Assembly (NCBI RefSeq): GCF_002224125.1
Contig: NZ_NCSM01000010.1
Location: 1 to 64,000 of the forward strand
Reading direction: 5' to 3'
Origin: Streptomyces sp. NBS 14/10
Lineage (GTDB): Bacteria > Actinomycetota > Actinomycetes > Streptomycetales > Streptomycetaceae
Length of the DNA stretch: 64,000 nt
The notes under the pieces are model-generated. The model searched no databases. It was not told where the DNA came from and saw nothing but the letters and a program-made list of their open reading frames with translations. Both the position numbers and the translations under genes were made by a program. Shown here piece after piece: positions 50,309 to 58,558 of this stretch; the stretch's first letter is position 1, and each line of letters opens with the position of its first letter.

Positions 50309-51724
50309 ATGCTCACGTACGACGTCGATTTCTGGTCCATCCGCAAGCGCGCCGGCCGCCCGAAGCCGTGGGAACTACGTTGGCGGGTAGGCGAGCAGTC
50401 CCACTCACGGAGCTTCAAGCTCAAGACGCAAGCGGAGGGGCGCCAGTCACAGTTGATGGCCGCTTTGCGCGACCGTCAGCGATTCGACGAGGAAACCGGA
50501 CTTCCCGAAGGCGAGTTGACAGCTCGCAATTCGCCTTCTTGGTACGAGCACGTCACGGAGTACGCACTCATGAAGTGGCCGCGAGCTGCGGCCAAGCACC
50601 GAGCGAGCATTGCGGAATCGCTCGCCGTCGTGACCCCCACACTCGTGACAACCAAGCGAGGGGCGCCCAGCGCGGCGGTGTTGCGTGCCGCCCTGTACCA
50701 GTGGGCGTTTCGGGCTGTTCGTGGCCCCGAAGGGACCTGGGTATCGCGTCACGTCGTTGAGGAGCCGCCCGCCGAAATCCGAGCGGCCTTGGAGTGGATT
50801 GCCGCGCATTCCATCAAGGTCAAGGCTTTGGAGGACCCCGCGCTTCTGCGTCCGGCCCTCGATGCGCTCACGCTTCGAATGGACGGGAGCAAGGCGGCGG
50901 AAAACACGACCCGCCGCAAGCGCATGGTGCTGAGTAATGTGCTGCGCTACACAGTCGAGGAGAAAGGACTACTCACGGCAAACCCTCTGCACCGCGTGGA
51001 CTGGGCACCTCCCGAGAGCGACGACGAAATTGACTTCCGGTACGTCCCCGGCCCTGCTGTGGCTCGCGCCCTGCTCGGGGCTGTCCGTGATTCCGGGCCC
51101 CGTGGCGAGCACCTACACGCGTTCTTCGGATGCCTCTACTACGCGGCCATGCGCCCCGGTGAGATCGTCGCACTCAAGGAGTCGGACTGCACCTTGCCGC
51201 CCAATACGCCGGAGGCCGTGAAGGAGTGGGGCGAACTACTGCTCGGGGAGAGTCGCCCGGAGGTAGGGGGCGGTTGGACAGACGAGGGCACGTCGTACGA
51301 GAAGCGCGGGCTCAAGCGCAGAAAGCGCGGCGCAACTCGGACTGTGCCCATCCCGCCCGTTCTCGTGCATCTGCTCCGGGAGCACATCGCCCGATATGGC
51401 ACCGCCGACGACGGACGACTGTTCCGGGCGGCACGAGGAGGGCGAGTGCCGTCTACGGAGTACTGCGGTGTCTGGGAGAGCGCGCGGAAGGCGGTGCTCC
51501 CTCCCGGTGAGGTCAAATCCAAGCTCGCGGAAGTGCCGTACTCGCTGCGGCATGCTGGCGTTTCTCTCTGGATCAAGTCGGGCGTGGACCCTGCGGAGGT
51601 CGCCGCGCGAGCGGGTCACAGCATCGCTGTGCTGTACCGCTTCTACGCCAAGATCCTCAAGGGTGGCCAGCAGCACTCGAACAACCTGATTGCTCGCGTC
51701 CTCGACGAGGAAGATCGGCCCTGA
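50309..51724 (+). CDS. int: tyrosine integrase of the tRNA-Ser element
   Basis: 471 residues, ATG after GGAGAG. Catalytic set: Arg in YYAAMRPGEIVAL, a basic beta-hairpin (KRGLKRRKRGATRTVPIP), box YSLRHAGVS (Tyr where most family members have His), late His in AGHS and nucleophile Tyr in LYRFYAKIL. Little resemblance to the integrase of the first element, consistent with a different tRNA target. Read-through from xis is limited by the intervening terminator. Confidence 0.93.
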   Translation: MLTYDVDFWSIRKRAGRPKPWELRWRVGEQSHSRSFKLKTQAEGRQSQLMAALRDRQRFDEETGLPEGELTARNSPSWYEHVTEYALMKWPRAAAKHRASIAESLAVVTPTLVTTKRGAPSAAVLRAALYQWAFRAVRGPEGTWVSRHVVEEPPAEIRAALEWIAAHSIKVKALEDPALLRPALDALTLRMDGSKAAENTTRRKRMVLSNVLRYTVEEKGLLTANPLHRVDWAPPESDDEIDFRYVPGPAVARALLGAVRDSGPRGEHLHAFFGCLYYAAMRPGEIVALKESDCTLPPNTPEAVKEWGELLLGESRPEVGGGWTDEGTSYEKRGLKRRKRGATRTVPIPPVLVHLLREHIARYGTADDGRLFRAARGGRVPSTEYCGVWESARKAVLPPGEVKSKLAEVPYSLRHAGVSLWIKSGVDPAEVAARAGHSIAVLYRFYAKILKGGQQHSNNLIARVLDEEDRP

Positions 51725-51727
51725 CTC

Positions 51728-51749
51728 TGGCCCACAGATGGCCCATACG
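51728..51749. promoter_or_regulatory. putative integrase arm sites, right end
   Basis: TGGCCCACAGA followed by TGGCCCATACG, an 11-bp-period pair matching 37127-37146 at the other end. Confidence 0.55.
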
Positions 51750-51802
51750 TACTGGTCAGAACTGGGATACGGGCGAGAAAGGGTGAGACAACCTGAACGC
51801 GA

Positions 51803-51833
51803 AAGGGGTGCTCCGGAGACCGGGGCACCCCTT
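51803..51833. terminator. element-borne terminator for tRNA-Ser
   Basis: AAGGGGTGCTCCGG and a near-exact complement ending GCACCCCTT. It ends 27 bp from the tRNA 3' end and mirrors the chromosomal terminator at 36939-36973. Confidence 0.75.
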
Positions 51834-51852
51834 CTGACCAGCTAGTTCGCTG

Positions 51853-51918
51853 ACCTGGGCGGAGGCTGAGGGATTTGAACCCTCGGTGACATCGCTGCCA
51901 CGACGGTTTTCAAGACCG
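51853..51918. repeat. attR within tRNA-Ser(UGA)
   Basis: Identical to 36991-37056; covers the tRNA from the 3' end through the anticodon arm. Confidence 0.93.
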
Positions 51919-51946
51919 TTCCCTTAGGCCGCTCGGGCAAGCCTCC
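51860..51946 (-). tRNA. tRNA-Ser (TGA)
   Basis: 87 nt class II tRNA: acceptor GGAGGCT/AGCCTCC, D arm TGCCCGAGCGGCCTAAGGGA, anticodon stem ACGGT/ACCGT with loop CTTGAAA (anticodon TGA), long variable arm, T arm GAGGG TTCAAAT CCCTC. Its 3' part is the integration site of the second element. Confidence 0.96.
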
Positions 51947-51991
51947 TCGCGCCGCGCCCGCCTGGGGCGGCGCGGGGATCAGCCTAGCGCG

Positions 51992-53563
51992 TCAGCTGTC
52001 ACCCTTGCGCTGTCCCAGGGTGACCTCGGTCGTGGACTGTTTGCCGTCGCGCTTGTAGGTGATGGTGACCTTGTCACCCGGCTTGTGCGTCCAGATCTCG
52101 CTGATCAGGGTCGGGCCGCTGTCGATCACCGTGTCGTTGAGCTTGACGATGACGTCGCCGGCCTTCAGGCCGGCCTTGTCGGCCGGGCCGCCGGGGACGA
52201 CTGCCTGGCTGCCGCCGGTGCCGTTGCCCGCGATGGTGGCGCCGGCGCCGGTGTCTTTCATGTTGACCGTGGCCTCGATCACCGGGTAGACGGGCTCGCC
52301 GGTCTTGATCAACTGCTGGGCGACGTGCTTGGCCTGGTTGATGGGGATGGCGAAGCCGAGGCCGATGCTGCCGGACTGCTGGGTCTCGCCGCCGAGGCCG
52401 CCGCCGTTGCCCGCGGACTGGATGGCGGAGTTGATGCCGATGACGCCGCCGTCGCCGTTCAGCAGGGGGCCGCCGGAGTTGCCGGGGTTGATGGAGGCGT
52501 CGGTCTGCAGGGCGCTCATGTACGAGGCGTTGCCGCCGCCGCCGTCGCTGGAGGCGACCGGGCGGTTCTTGGCGCTGACGATGCCGGTGGTGACGGTGCC
52601 GGAGAGGCCGAAGGGGGCGCCGATGGCGACGGTGGCGTCGCCGACCTGGACCTTGTCGGAGTTGCCGAGCGGGAGCGGGGTGAGTTTGGCGCCCGAGGCG
52701 TTCTTCAGCTTGACGACGGCGACGTCGTAGCCCTGGGCGCGGCCGACGACCTCGGCGGTGTAGCGCTTGCCGTTGGAGAAGGTGGCGGTGAGCTTGCCGT
52801 TGTCGGCGGCGGAGGCGACGACGTGGTTGTTGGTGAGGATGTGGCCCTGTGTGTCGTAGACGAAGCCGGTGCCGGTGCCGCCTTCGCCGTTGCTGCCCTG
52901 GGCCTCGATGGTGACCACGCTCGGCAGGGTCTTGCTCGCGATGTCGGAGACGGAGCCGGGCGTACGGCTCTCCGACTTCGGGTTGCCGAGGGCCGAGATC
53001 GTGGTCGAGTCGCTGCCGTCGCTCTGGTCCGCGGCCCAGTAGCCGATGCCGCCGCCGATGCCTCCGGCGACGAGGACGGCGGCCAGGAGGGCGGCGACGA
53101 GCCCGCCGGAGCGCTTGCGTGCCGGGGGCTGGGAGGGCGGGGCGGGAACGGTCCCCCATGGGTCGGCCGGGCCGCCGGGGGAGCCGTGGAGGGCCTGCGG
53201 GCCGTCCTGGGGGGCCTGGCCTTCGGCCCACCACGCCGCCGTACCGCCGGAGCCCGCGGCCGGGTCGGGGAGGGGGTGTCCGGCGCCGGAGGTGACGGGG
53301 GCGCCCTCGGCCGTGACGGCCGGGGGCGAGGCGGGCGGGGCCACAGGTGGGGTGGGGACCGGGGGCGCGGGCTCGGGCAGGCGGGATCCCGCCGCCGACT
53401 CGCCCGGCGGGCCTATTGGCCCGGACGGGACGTCCGGGGCCGCGCCGACCGCCGGCTTGAAGTCTGGCGCCGGGGGCACGGCGGGGTCGGGGTGCGGTGT
53501 CGGAGGTGCCGGACGCGACCCGGCCTCAGGCGGAACGGCAGCGCCCTCGTTCTCGGTGCTCAC
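51992..53563 (-). CDS. HtrA/DegP-like trypsin-type serine protease with PDZ domain
   Basis: 523 residues, GTG start after GGAGAG. Cytoplasmic Pro-rich N-terminus (~1-150), one membrane helix (~152-175, GGLVAALLAAVLVAGGIGGG), extracellular trypsin domain with His in ILTNNHVVA, Asp in DVAVVKL and Ser in INPGNSGGPLL, then a C-terminal PDZ domain (ADKAGLKAGDVIVKLNDT). A quality-control or signalling protease facing the cell exterior. It follows the tRNA-Ser and is divergent from the glycerophosphodiesterase. Confidence 0.9.
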   Translation of the reverse strand: MSTENEGAAVPPEAGSRPAPPTPHPDPAVPPAPDFKPAVGAAPDVPSGPIGPPGESAAGSRLPEPAPPVPTPPVAPPASPPAVTAEGAPVTSGAGHPLPDPAAGSGGTAAWWAEGQAPQDGPQALHGSPGGPADPWGTVPAPPSQPPARKRSGGLVAALLAAVLVAGGIGGGIGYWAADQSDGSDSTTISALGNPKSESRTPGSVSDIASKTLPSVVTIEAQGSNGEGGTGTGFVYDTQGHILTNNHVVASAADNGKLTATFSNGKRYTAEVVGRAQGYDVAVVKLKNASGAKLTPLPLGNSDKVQVGDATVAIGAPFGLSGTVTTGIVSAKNRPVASSDGGGGNASYMSALQTDASINPGNSGGPLLNGDGGVIGINSAIQSAGNGGGLGGETQQSGSIGLGFAIPINQAKHVAQQLIKTGEPVYPVIEATVNMKDTGAGATIAGNGTGGSQAVVPGGPADKAGLKAGDVIVKLNDTVIDSGPTLISEIWTHKPGDKVTITYKRDGKQSTTEVTLGQRKGDS

Positions 53564-53779
53564 AGCTCTCTCCTCATGTGCACGACAGTTTGCTTCGGCG
53601 GCCCACGCTTACGAATGTCCGACGTAAGCTTTTCCCACCGCGCGTCAGACCGCTGTAAGGAGCGGTGGCCCCGTGGGCTACCAACCTTTATCCCGGACAA
53701 AGCGGACCGCCGCCAATCCGCGCGGCGGTGGACGGGACCTCCTGCGACGCCCCGCACCGGGCGGTGGCACCATAACGCG

Positions 53780-54613
53780 GTGACCTATGAGCGCCCGGAC
53801 CGGGACATCCCCCCCGGTCCGTACACCCCCTCCGTCGTGGCCCACCGCGGCGCCTCCGAGGACGCCCCCGAGCACACCCTGGCCGCGTACCGCCGGGCCA
53901 TCGAGGACGGCGCCGACGCGCTCGAATGCGACATCCGGATGACCGCGGACGGGCACCTGGTCTGCGTCCACGACCGCCGCGTCAACCGCACCTCCAACGG
54001 CCGGGGCGCCGTCTCCGCGCTCGAGCTGGCCGATCTCGCCGCCCTCGACTTCGGCTCCTGGAAGGGGCAGGCGAGCGACAAGGAGGAGCCGGACCGTGAC
54101 AGCCGCGACAACACCGCGGTCCTCACCCTCGAACGGCTCCTGGAGCTCGTCGCCGACGCGGGACGCCGCATCGAGCTGGCCATCGAGACCAAGCACCCGA
54201 CCCGCTGGGCCGGCCAGGTCGAGCAGCGGCTGCTCGACCTGCTCCGCCGCTACGGCCTCGACTCCCCGCCGCCGGGCGAGCCCTCGCGCGTGCGCGTCAT
54301 GAGCTTCTCGGCGCGCTCGCTGCACCGGGTGCACGCGGCGGCCCCCGCGGTCCCCACGGTCTATCTGATGCAGTTCCTGCTGCCGCGCCACCGGGACGGC
54401 GCGCTGCCGCGCGGGGTGCGCATCGCGGGGCCGAGCATCCGGATCGTACGGAATCACCCCGACTACGTGGCGCGCCTGCACCGCGCGGGGCACCGAGTGC
54501 ACGTATGGACCGTCGACGATCCGGCCGATGTCGAACTGTGCGCTCATCTGGGCGTCGACGCGGTGATTACGAACCGCCCCAAACAGGTACTGTCCCAACT
54601 CGGACGCTCATAA
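53780..54613 (+). CDS. glycerophosphodiester phosphodiesterase
   Basis: 277 residues from GTG 53780. GDPD TIM barrel: VVAHRGASEDAPEHTLAAYR (catalytic His, Glu ligand), ALECDIRMTADGHLVCVHD, IELAIETKHP and VHVWTVDDPADV. Hydrolyses glycerophosphodiesters to glycerol-3-phosphate and an alcohol, for phospholipid turnover or phosphate scavenging. No signal peptide, so cytoplasmic. Confidence 0.9.
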   Translation: MTYERPDRDIPPGPYTPSVVAHRGASEDAPEHTLAAYRRAIEDGADALECDIRMTADGHLVCVHDRRVNRTSNGRGAVSALELADLAALDFGSWKGQASDKEEPDRDSRDNTAVLTLERLLELVADAGRRIELAIETKHPTRWAGQVEQRLLDLLRRYGLDSPPPGEPSRVRVMSFSARSLHRVHAAAPAVPTVYLMQFLLPRHRDGALPRGVRIAGPSIRIVRNHPDYVARLHRAGHRVHVWTVDDPADVELCAHLGVDAVITNRPKQVLSQLGRS

Positions 54614-54753
54614 TGGGCATTACAAGGCGTGCACCGGCGCGTTCGGTACGTATTTGATCGTGACGAGTGCGTCACCAGATGCCACATGGCCTGTTTCTGC
54701 TCCAGCCCTGCGGGGCATCCATCCCGTGGCGTGGGGCTAAGGAGGTCTCGGGG

Positions 54754-55278
54754 GTGGCGTTGGTGGTGGCACGGCAGGTGCCGACGTCTTCGACCATGGC
54801 CGTACCCCATGGTCCTGCGGGCGTAGGTGCGGCACGGCACCGGATGCGTGACGATTTGAGCAGGACTGGGGTATCGGATTCGGTCATAGACGATGCGGTA
54901 CTGATCCTTTCGGAACTACTCAGCAACGCATGGCGACATGGTCGGCCATTGGGCTCCGACGCTGGCGACGGGACCGTCCGGGCAGCCTGGCACGTCGACG
55001 AGTACGGCCGGCTGACCGTAGAAGTGACCGACGGCGGCGGACCGACAAGGCCGGTTCCGGCCAACCCCTCGATCACTGCGCGTGGCGGCCGCGGGCTCAA
55101 CATCATCACGTCGCTCGCCGAGGACTGGGGGGTGCGCGACGACATCGGGGAAGTGACCGTATGGGCGTCGCTTCCCGCCCATGACGGCTTCCGTGACGGA
55201 CTCAGCAGGCCCGTCACCCTCCTCCCGAGGCTCGACCCCGATCTCGACTTCGCCGCCGATCTGGACGAGCTCGCCTAA
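54754..55278 (+). CDS. RsbW-like ATP-binding regulator
   Basis: 174 residues, GTG start after AAGGAGG. HATPase_c fold: N-box DDAVLILSELLSNAWRHGRP, EVTDGGG (G1) and TARGGRGLNIITSLAEDWGV (G2). This family includes anti-sigma kinases in partner-switching and many Streptomyces regulators of unknown target. A conserved C-terminal acidic tail (LDPDLDFAADLDELA) is unusual. No sigma factor is adjacent. Confidence 0.85.
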   Translation: MALVVARQVPTSSTMAVPHGPAGVGAARHRMRDDLSRTGVSDSVIDDAVLILSELLSNAWRHGRPLGSDAGDGTVRAAWHVDEYGRLTVEVTDGGGPTRPVPANPSITARGGRGLNIITSLAEDWGVRDDIGEVTVWASLPAHDGFRDGLSRPVTLLPRLDPDLDFAADLDELA

Positions 55279-55721
55279 GACTTGATCCGTGATTCCCGTA
55301 GGAGGTACGGACTGCATCCGGTTCGGCTGGTCCGGGCGCTCCGGCGTGGTCACCTTGCGGTGTCTCATCCGGGGTTGCTCGGGGCGTGCCCGGAGTTCGG
55401 TGAGCAGAGGCCCGCCGTTCAGCGGGCTGCCGCAGGTGTTGTACCGGCGAGCCGGTGGTCAGCACCTCACGCGGTTGACTCACGCAGGCCGTCTTATCGG
55501 CCATCGCCGACCGTACCAGCTCGCCAGGTCGGCGAATCACGGAATACCTCTTAGGGCATACGGTCGGCCTCGCCGACGGGGTTCGCCGACTGGGTTCGGC
55601 CAAAGGGCTAGGCTCCCGCCCGTACCAGTCGTACGGGCCGTACGGAGCGACCGCGGCCGTACGAGACGCACGCGGCCGTACGAGGACGCCACGAGCCGCA
55701 CGATCGGGAGACAGCCACGCC
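55279..55721. other. gene-free stretch
   Basis: No convincing gene. Contains repeated CCGTACG-type short words near 55620-55690 ahead of the DUF5926 gene, possibly promoter-proximal structure; otherwise nothing recognisable. Confidence 0.35.
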
Positions 55722-56690
55722 ATGGGCAAGAAGCGCCGCCCCCAGACGACGAAGGCCGGACCGCGGGTCACGAGCGCGGAGATCCCCGTGGTGGGGGCGC
55801 GCGAGCCCTGCCCGTGCGGCTCGGGCCGCCGCTACAAGGCCTGCCACGGCCGGGAGGCCGCGCACGCCGTCACCGAGCTGGTGCAGCGCCCCTTCGAAGG
55901 GCTGCCCGGCGAATGCGACTGGGTCGCGCTGCGTGAGCTCGTACCCGCCGCGACCGTCGAGCTGAACCTCGTCGAGGGCCTGCCCGAGGACATCCCGTCC
56001 GTGACCCTCGCCACCGTGCTGCCCATGGCCTGGCCGGCGCTGCGCCGCGACAACGGCGCCGTGCTCCTCGGCCTGCAGAACGACACCGCCTCCGGTGACA
56101 TCAGCCGCGACCTGGCCGACACCCTGCAGCGCGCCCTGACCGCCGAGCCGGGGACGCCGGTCGCCGCCGAACGGGTCGCCGGAGAGGGCCCGCGGCTGCA
56201 GGATCTGCTCGATCCGAAGGGCGGTTTTTCGCCGACCCTGCACGAGGGGTTCGAGTTCTGGCTCGAGGACGCCGCGAGCGCCACCGGTGAGGTCGCCGCA
56301 TCCCTCGAACGGGCGAACGCGGCCGCCATCCCGACCGCCCGGCTCACCAGCGTCGAGGCCGCGTACTGGTGCCGTACGCCGGAGAAGAACCACCTGCGCT
56401 GGGTGATGTCCCACCCGGAGGAGCAGCTGCTCGACGCCCTCGCGCGGCTGCACGCCGCAGGCGCCTCCTCGCTCGGCGAGGGCACCCGGCTGGTCGGCTC
56501 CTTCCGGGCGCACGGCCTCACCGTGCCGGTGTGGGACCTTCCCGGCGCGATGGGCGCGGAGGAGACGGAGAAGCCCGCCGAGGCGTTCGCGGAGCGGCTC
56601 GCCGAGGCGCTGGCCTCCGACACCCCGCTGACCGCCGAACAGCGGCGGGCGCGCGGCGGTCTCACCAACCGTCAGGTGACGCTCAGCTGA
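55722..56690 (+). CDS. DUF5926 protein with SEC-C zinc motif
   Basis: 322 residues. Basic start MGKKRRPQTTKAGPR, then a SEC-C-type finger EPCPCGSGRRYKACHGRE (~28-45), and a long alpha/beta region typical of the actinobacterial DUF5926 family. SEC-C fingers bind zinc and often ribosomes or SecB. Function unknown; well conserved in Streptomyces. Confidence 0.82.
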   Translation: MGKKRRPQTTKAGPRVTSAEIPVVGAREPCPCGSGRRYKACHGREAAHAVTELVQRPFEGLPGECDWVALRELVPAATVELNLVEGLPEDIPSVTLATVLPMAWPALRRDNGAVLLGLQNDTASGDISRDLADTLQRALTAEPGTPVAAERVAGEGPRLQDLLDPKGGFSPTLHEGFEFWLEDAASATGEVAASLERANAAAIPTARLTSVEAAYWCRTPEKNHLRWVMSHPEEQLLDALARLHAAGASSLGEGTRLVGSFRAHGLTVPVWDLPGAMGAEETEKPAEAFAERLAEALASDTPLTAEQRRARGGLTNRQVTLS

Positions 56691-56826
56691 CGGTCGTACC
56701 GGGCTCGGACGCGGGGCGACCGTACACGTGACACTGCTCACAACTCTCCGCTACACCCTGCAATTACGCGTCCGGAAATCCGCGATCGAATTTGCGAACC
56801 GCCGATCTCTTGTTACGGTTTTAAAA

Positions 56827-56866
56827 GCCCGGTCGCTGGTGCATCCCCCGTCGCCAGCGACCGGGC
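56827..56866. terminator. strong hairpin in a gene-free stretch
   Basis: GCCCGGTCGCTGG and exact 13-bp complement around a 14-base loop, preceded by TTTTAAAA. On the minus strand the stem is followed by a run of T, so it best serves leftward transcription. The surrounding 56691-57329 has no supported gene; frames open there are GC artefacts. Confidence 0.65.
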
Positions 56867-57329
56867 GCTTCCATGTCCGCTCCACGGCCCGCGCCCCGCG
56901 CAGGCGCACCGGGCGGCCAACGCCCCCCGCGGTGCCGTGAGTTGACTCCCGTACCGCGCGGCCTCGGCAGACCTCTCCCGCCGCGACCTCGGACGGTTCT
57001 CCTCGCGACCGCGGACCGCTCCCGTCGCAACCGCAACCGCGAGGGCACACACGGCCGTCTCCGCGCCGCGGGCGGCCTCGCGGCCACCGGGCCCCGGCGA
57101 CGGCACCCACGGCGCCGCTCGCCGCCTCTCCGGCGTTCCGCGAGCCATCCCCGGGCGGGTCCATCCCCGGACACGCCACCGGGCCGCGTGCGCCACCGGG
57201 CCGCGCCAAGACCCCGGGCACGCACGTACGGCGGGGCGGGGTCAACAGGCGCGCCGGGAGGCGTCAGAGGCGTGAGTACAGGCGGTGTCAGGAGACCTCA
57301 GTGGGCCTCAGGGGGCACGGCAGGCGTCG

Positions 57330-58004
57330 TCAGAAGGCGAGTCGGCTGCCGCCGTCGGGTGCGCTGGTGCTCGCCTCGACCAGCGCGTCCACCACCGTGG
57401 TGACCTCGGGCAGCCACGGCCGCCCCCCGCGGCGCAGCGGGGCCCGCTCCCAGCGCACCCCGCCCGCGCCGATCTGCGAGGGGGGCAGCACCAGATAGCC
57501 GCCCTCGCCGTGGAACCGCAGCGAGCTGGGCACCCAGTCCTGGCGGTACAGCAGATCGCCGAGCTCTTCGAGGGAGTACGGGGCCACCAGAAGCGCCCAC
57601 CGGGTGGGCGTGGCGATCACGGGGCCGAGCCGTACACCGGACCGCTCGATGGCGTCCAGGGCCCGCATCCCGGCGACCGCCGGCAGGCTCACCGCGCACG
57701 GGCCCCGCCCTCCGGTGGCCAGGAGCACGGGCGCGGTCGGGCGGTTCGTCCACCACCAGCGCACCATGCGCGGGTCCGTGGTCGCCGCGAGGAGTACGGG
57801 GTCGAAGGGGTGGCCGCCGGGCACCGCGCAGTCCGGCTGGGGGCATCCGCACTCGCGCGGCCGGCCGCTGCCGGGCGCCAGGCCCACGCCGGGGAGTACG
57901 GGCCACTGCCACTCGGTGGCGCAGGTGAGCGCCGCACGGAGCAGCGGCGATCGCGCACCGCGCCGCAGCGAGAACTTGCGTCGCCTTCCGAGGATCTCGC
58001 GCAT
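57330..58004 (-). CDS. Prim-Pol-domain protein, chromosomal
   Basis: 224 residues, AAAGGA upstream of the ATG. N-terminal basic segment (MREILGRRRKFSLRRGARS), then a bifunctional primase/polymerase N-terminal-like domain (ALTCATEWQWPVLPGVGLAP, a Cys/His cluster ECGCPQPDCAVPGGH). The catalytic DLD-type acidic motif of active Prim-Pols is not evident. It belongs to a protein conserved in Streptomyces chromosomes; not part of an element. Confidence 0.75.
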   Translation of the reverse strand: MREILGRRRKFSLRRGARSPLLRAALTCATEWQWPVLPGVGLAPGSGRPRECGCPQPDCAVPGGHPFDPVLLAATTDPRMVRWWWTNRPTAPVLLATGGRGPCAVSLPAVAGMRALDAIERSGVRLGPVIATPTRWALLVAPYSLEELGDLLYRQDWVPSSLRFHGEGGYLVLPPSQIGAGGVRWERAPLRRGGRPWLPEVTTVVDALVEASTSAPDGGSRLAF

Positions 58005-58558
58005 GAGCGCTCGTTCCTTTCCGTTAACGCCGAGGGCTGTTCCGTCGCACTACATGGCACTTCACAAGGCACTACGTGGCGCTGTCCGGAGATGTTCGGC
58101 CCGTCACACCACGTGGATCACAAGTCACTGCGCGTACAAGGCAGCGCATCACGCCTCAGGCCGAGCGTGGAACGTGGCGAAGGGTGGCGCGCGCATGGCG
58201 CTTGCCGTCTTCGGTGGTGCTTCCCTCGCCACTCGGGGATGGGCGTCGGCCGTTGCCGTCTATGACGCCTGGACCGGCCACGGGGTTCCGGGGCGGTCCC
58301 AACTGCCCCTGCCCTTCTCCGAATGTGTACCCGCCGCGGCGGGTACGACGCGCTGTCGAATGACGCCAGTCGACCCTAAATAGGCAACGTAACGACCTCT
58401 TTTCAGCCAAGTTCAATTCAGCACAGACACCAACAAGACCACCGGGACAATGCTGGACATCGCCTCTCGGGTGCGTGTACATCTGGAGACAGTAGCGGCA
58501 CCGTAGCGGCGCAGCACGACAGGGGGTTTGCGATGCTATTGAGCAAGCCGGAGGCCGC
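58005..58558. other. intergenic stretch, divergent promoters
   Basis: Between the Prim-Pol-domain gene and the phosphatase. No supported gene. Contains near-repeats ACTACATGGCACTTCACAAG / CACTACGTGGC (58049-58080) and an A/T-richer segment (58376-58440). Confidence 0.35.

Larger units (their letters stand above)
36991..51918. mobile_element. second AICE, Prim-Pol type, in tRNA-Ser(UGA)
   Basis: An ~14.9-kb element bounded by a 66-bp direct repeat. Contains a cargo pair (HTH-SUMF, class IV aminotransferase), GntR repressor with three operators, a transfer operon (DUF6284, Pycsar-effector-like, spread protein, zinc protein, FtsK-type Tra), several small genes, Prim-Pol plus ATPase, an iteron array, AlpA-like Xis and a tyrosine integrase beside the intact tRNA. 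All modules appear intact. Confidence 0.92.

Noticed and set aside
52085..54613. 842-codon open frame on the plus strand
   Set aside because: The first ~565 codons are antisense to the HtrA-like protease; only the GDPD part from GTG 53780 is real.
56751..57245. 164-codon minus-strand frame and overlapping frames
   Set aside because: Arg/Gly-rich in all frames, crosses a terminator; no supported gene.
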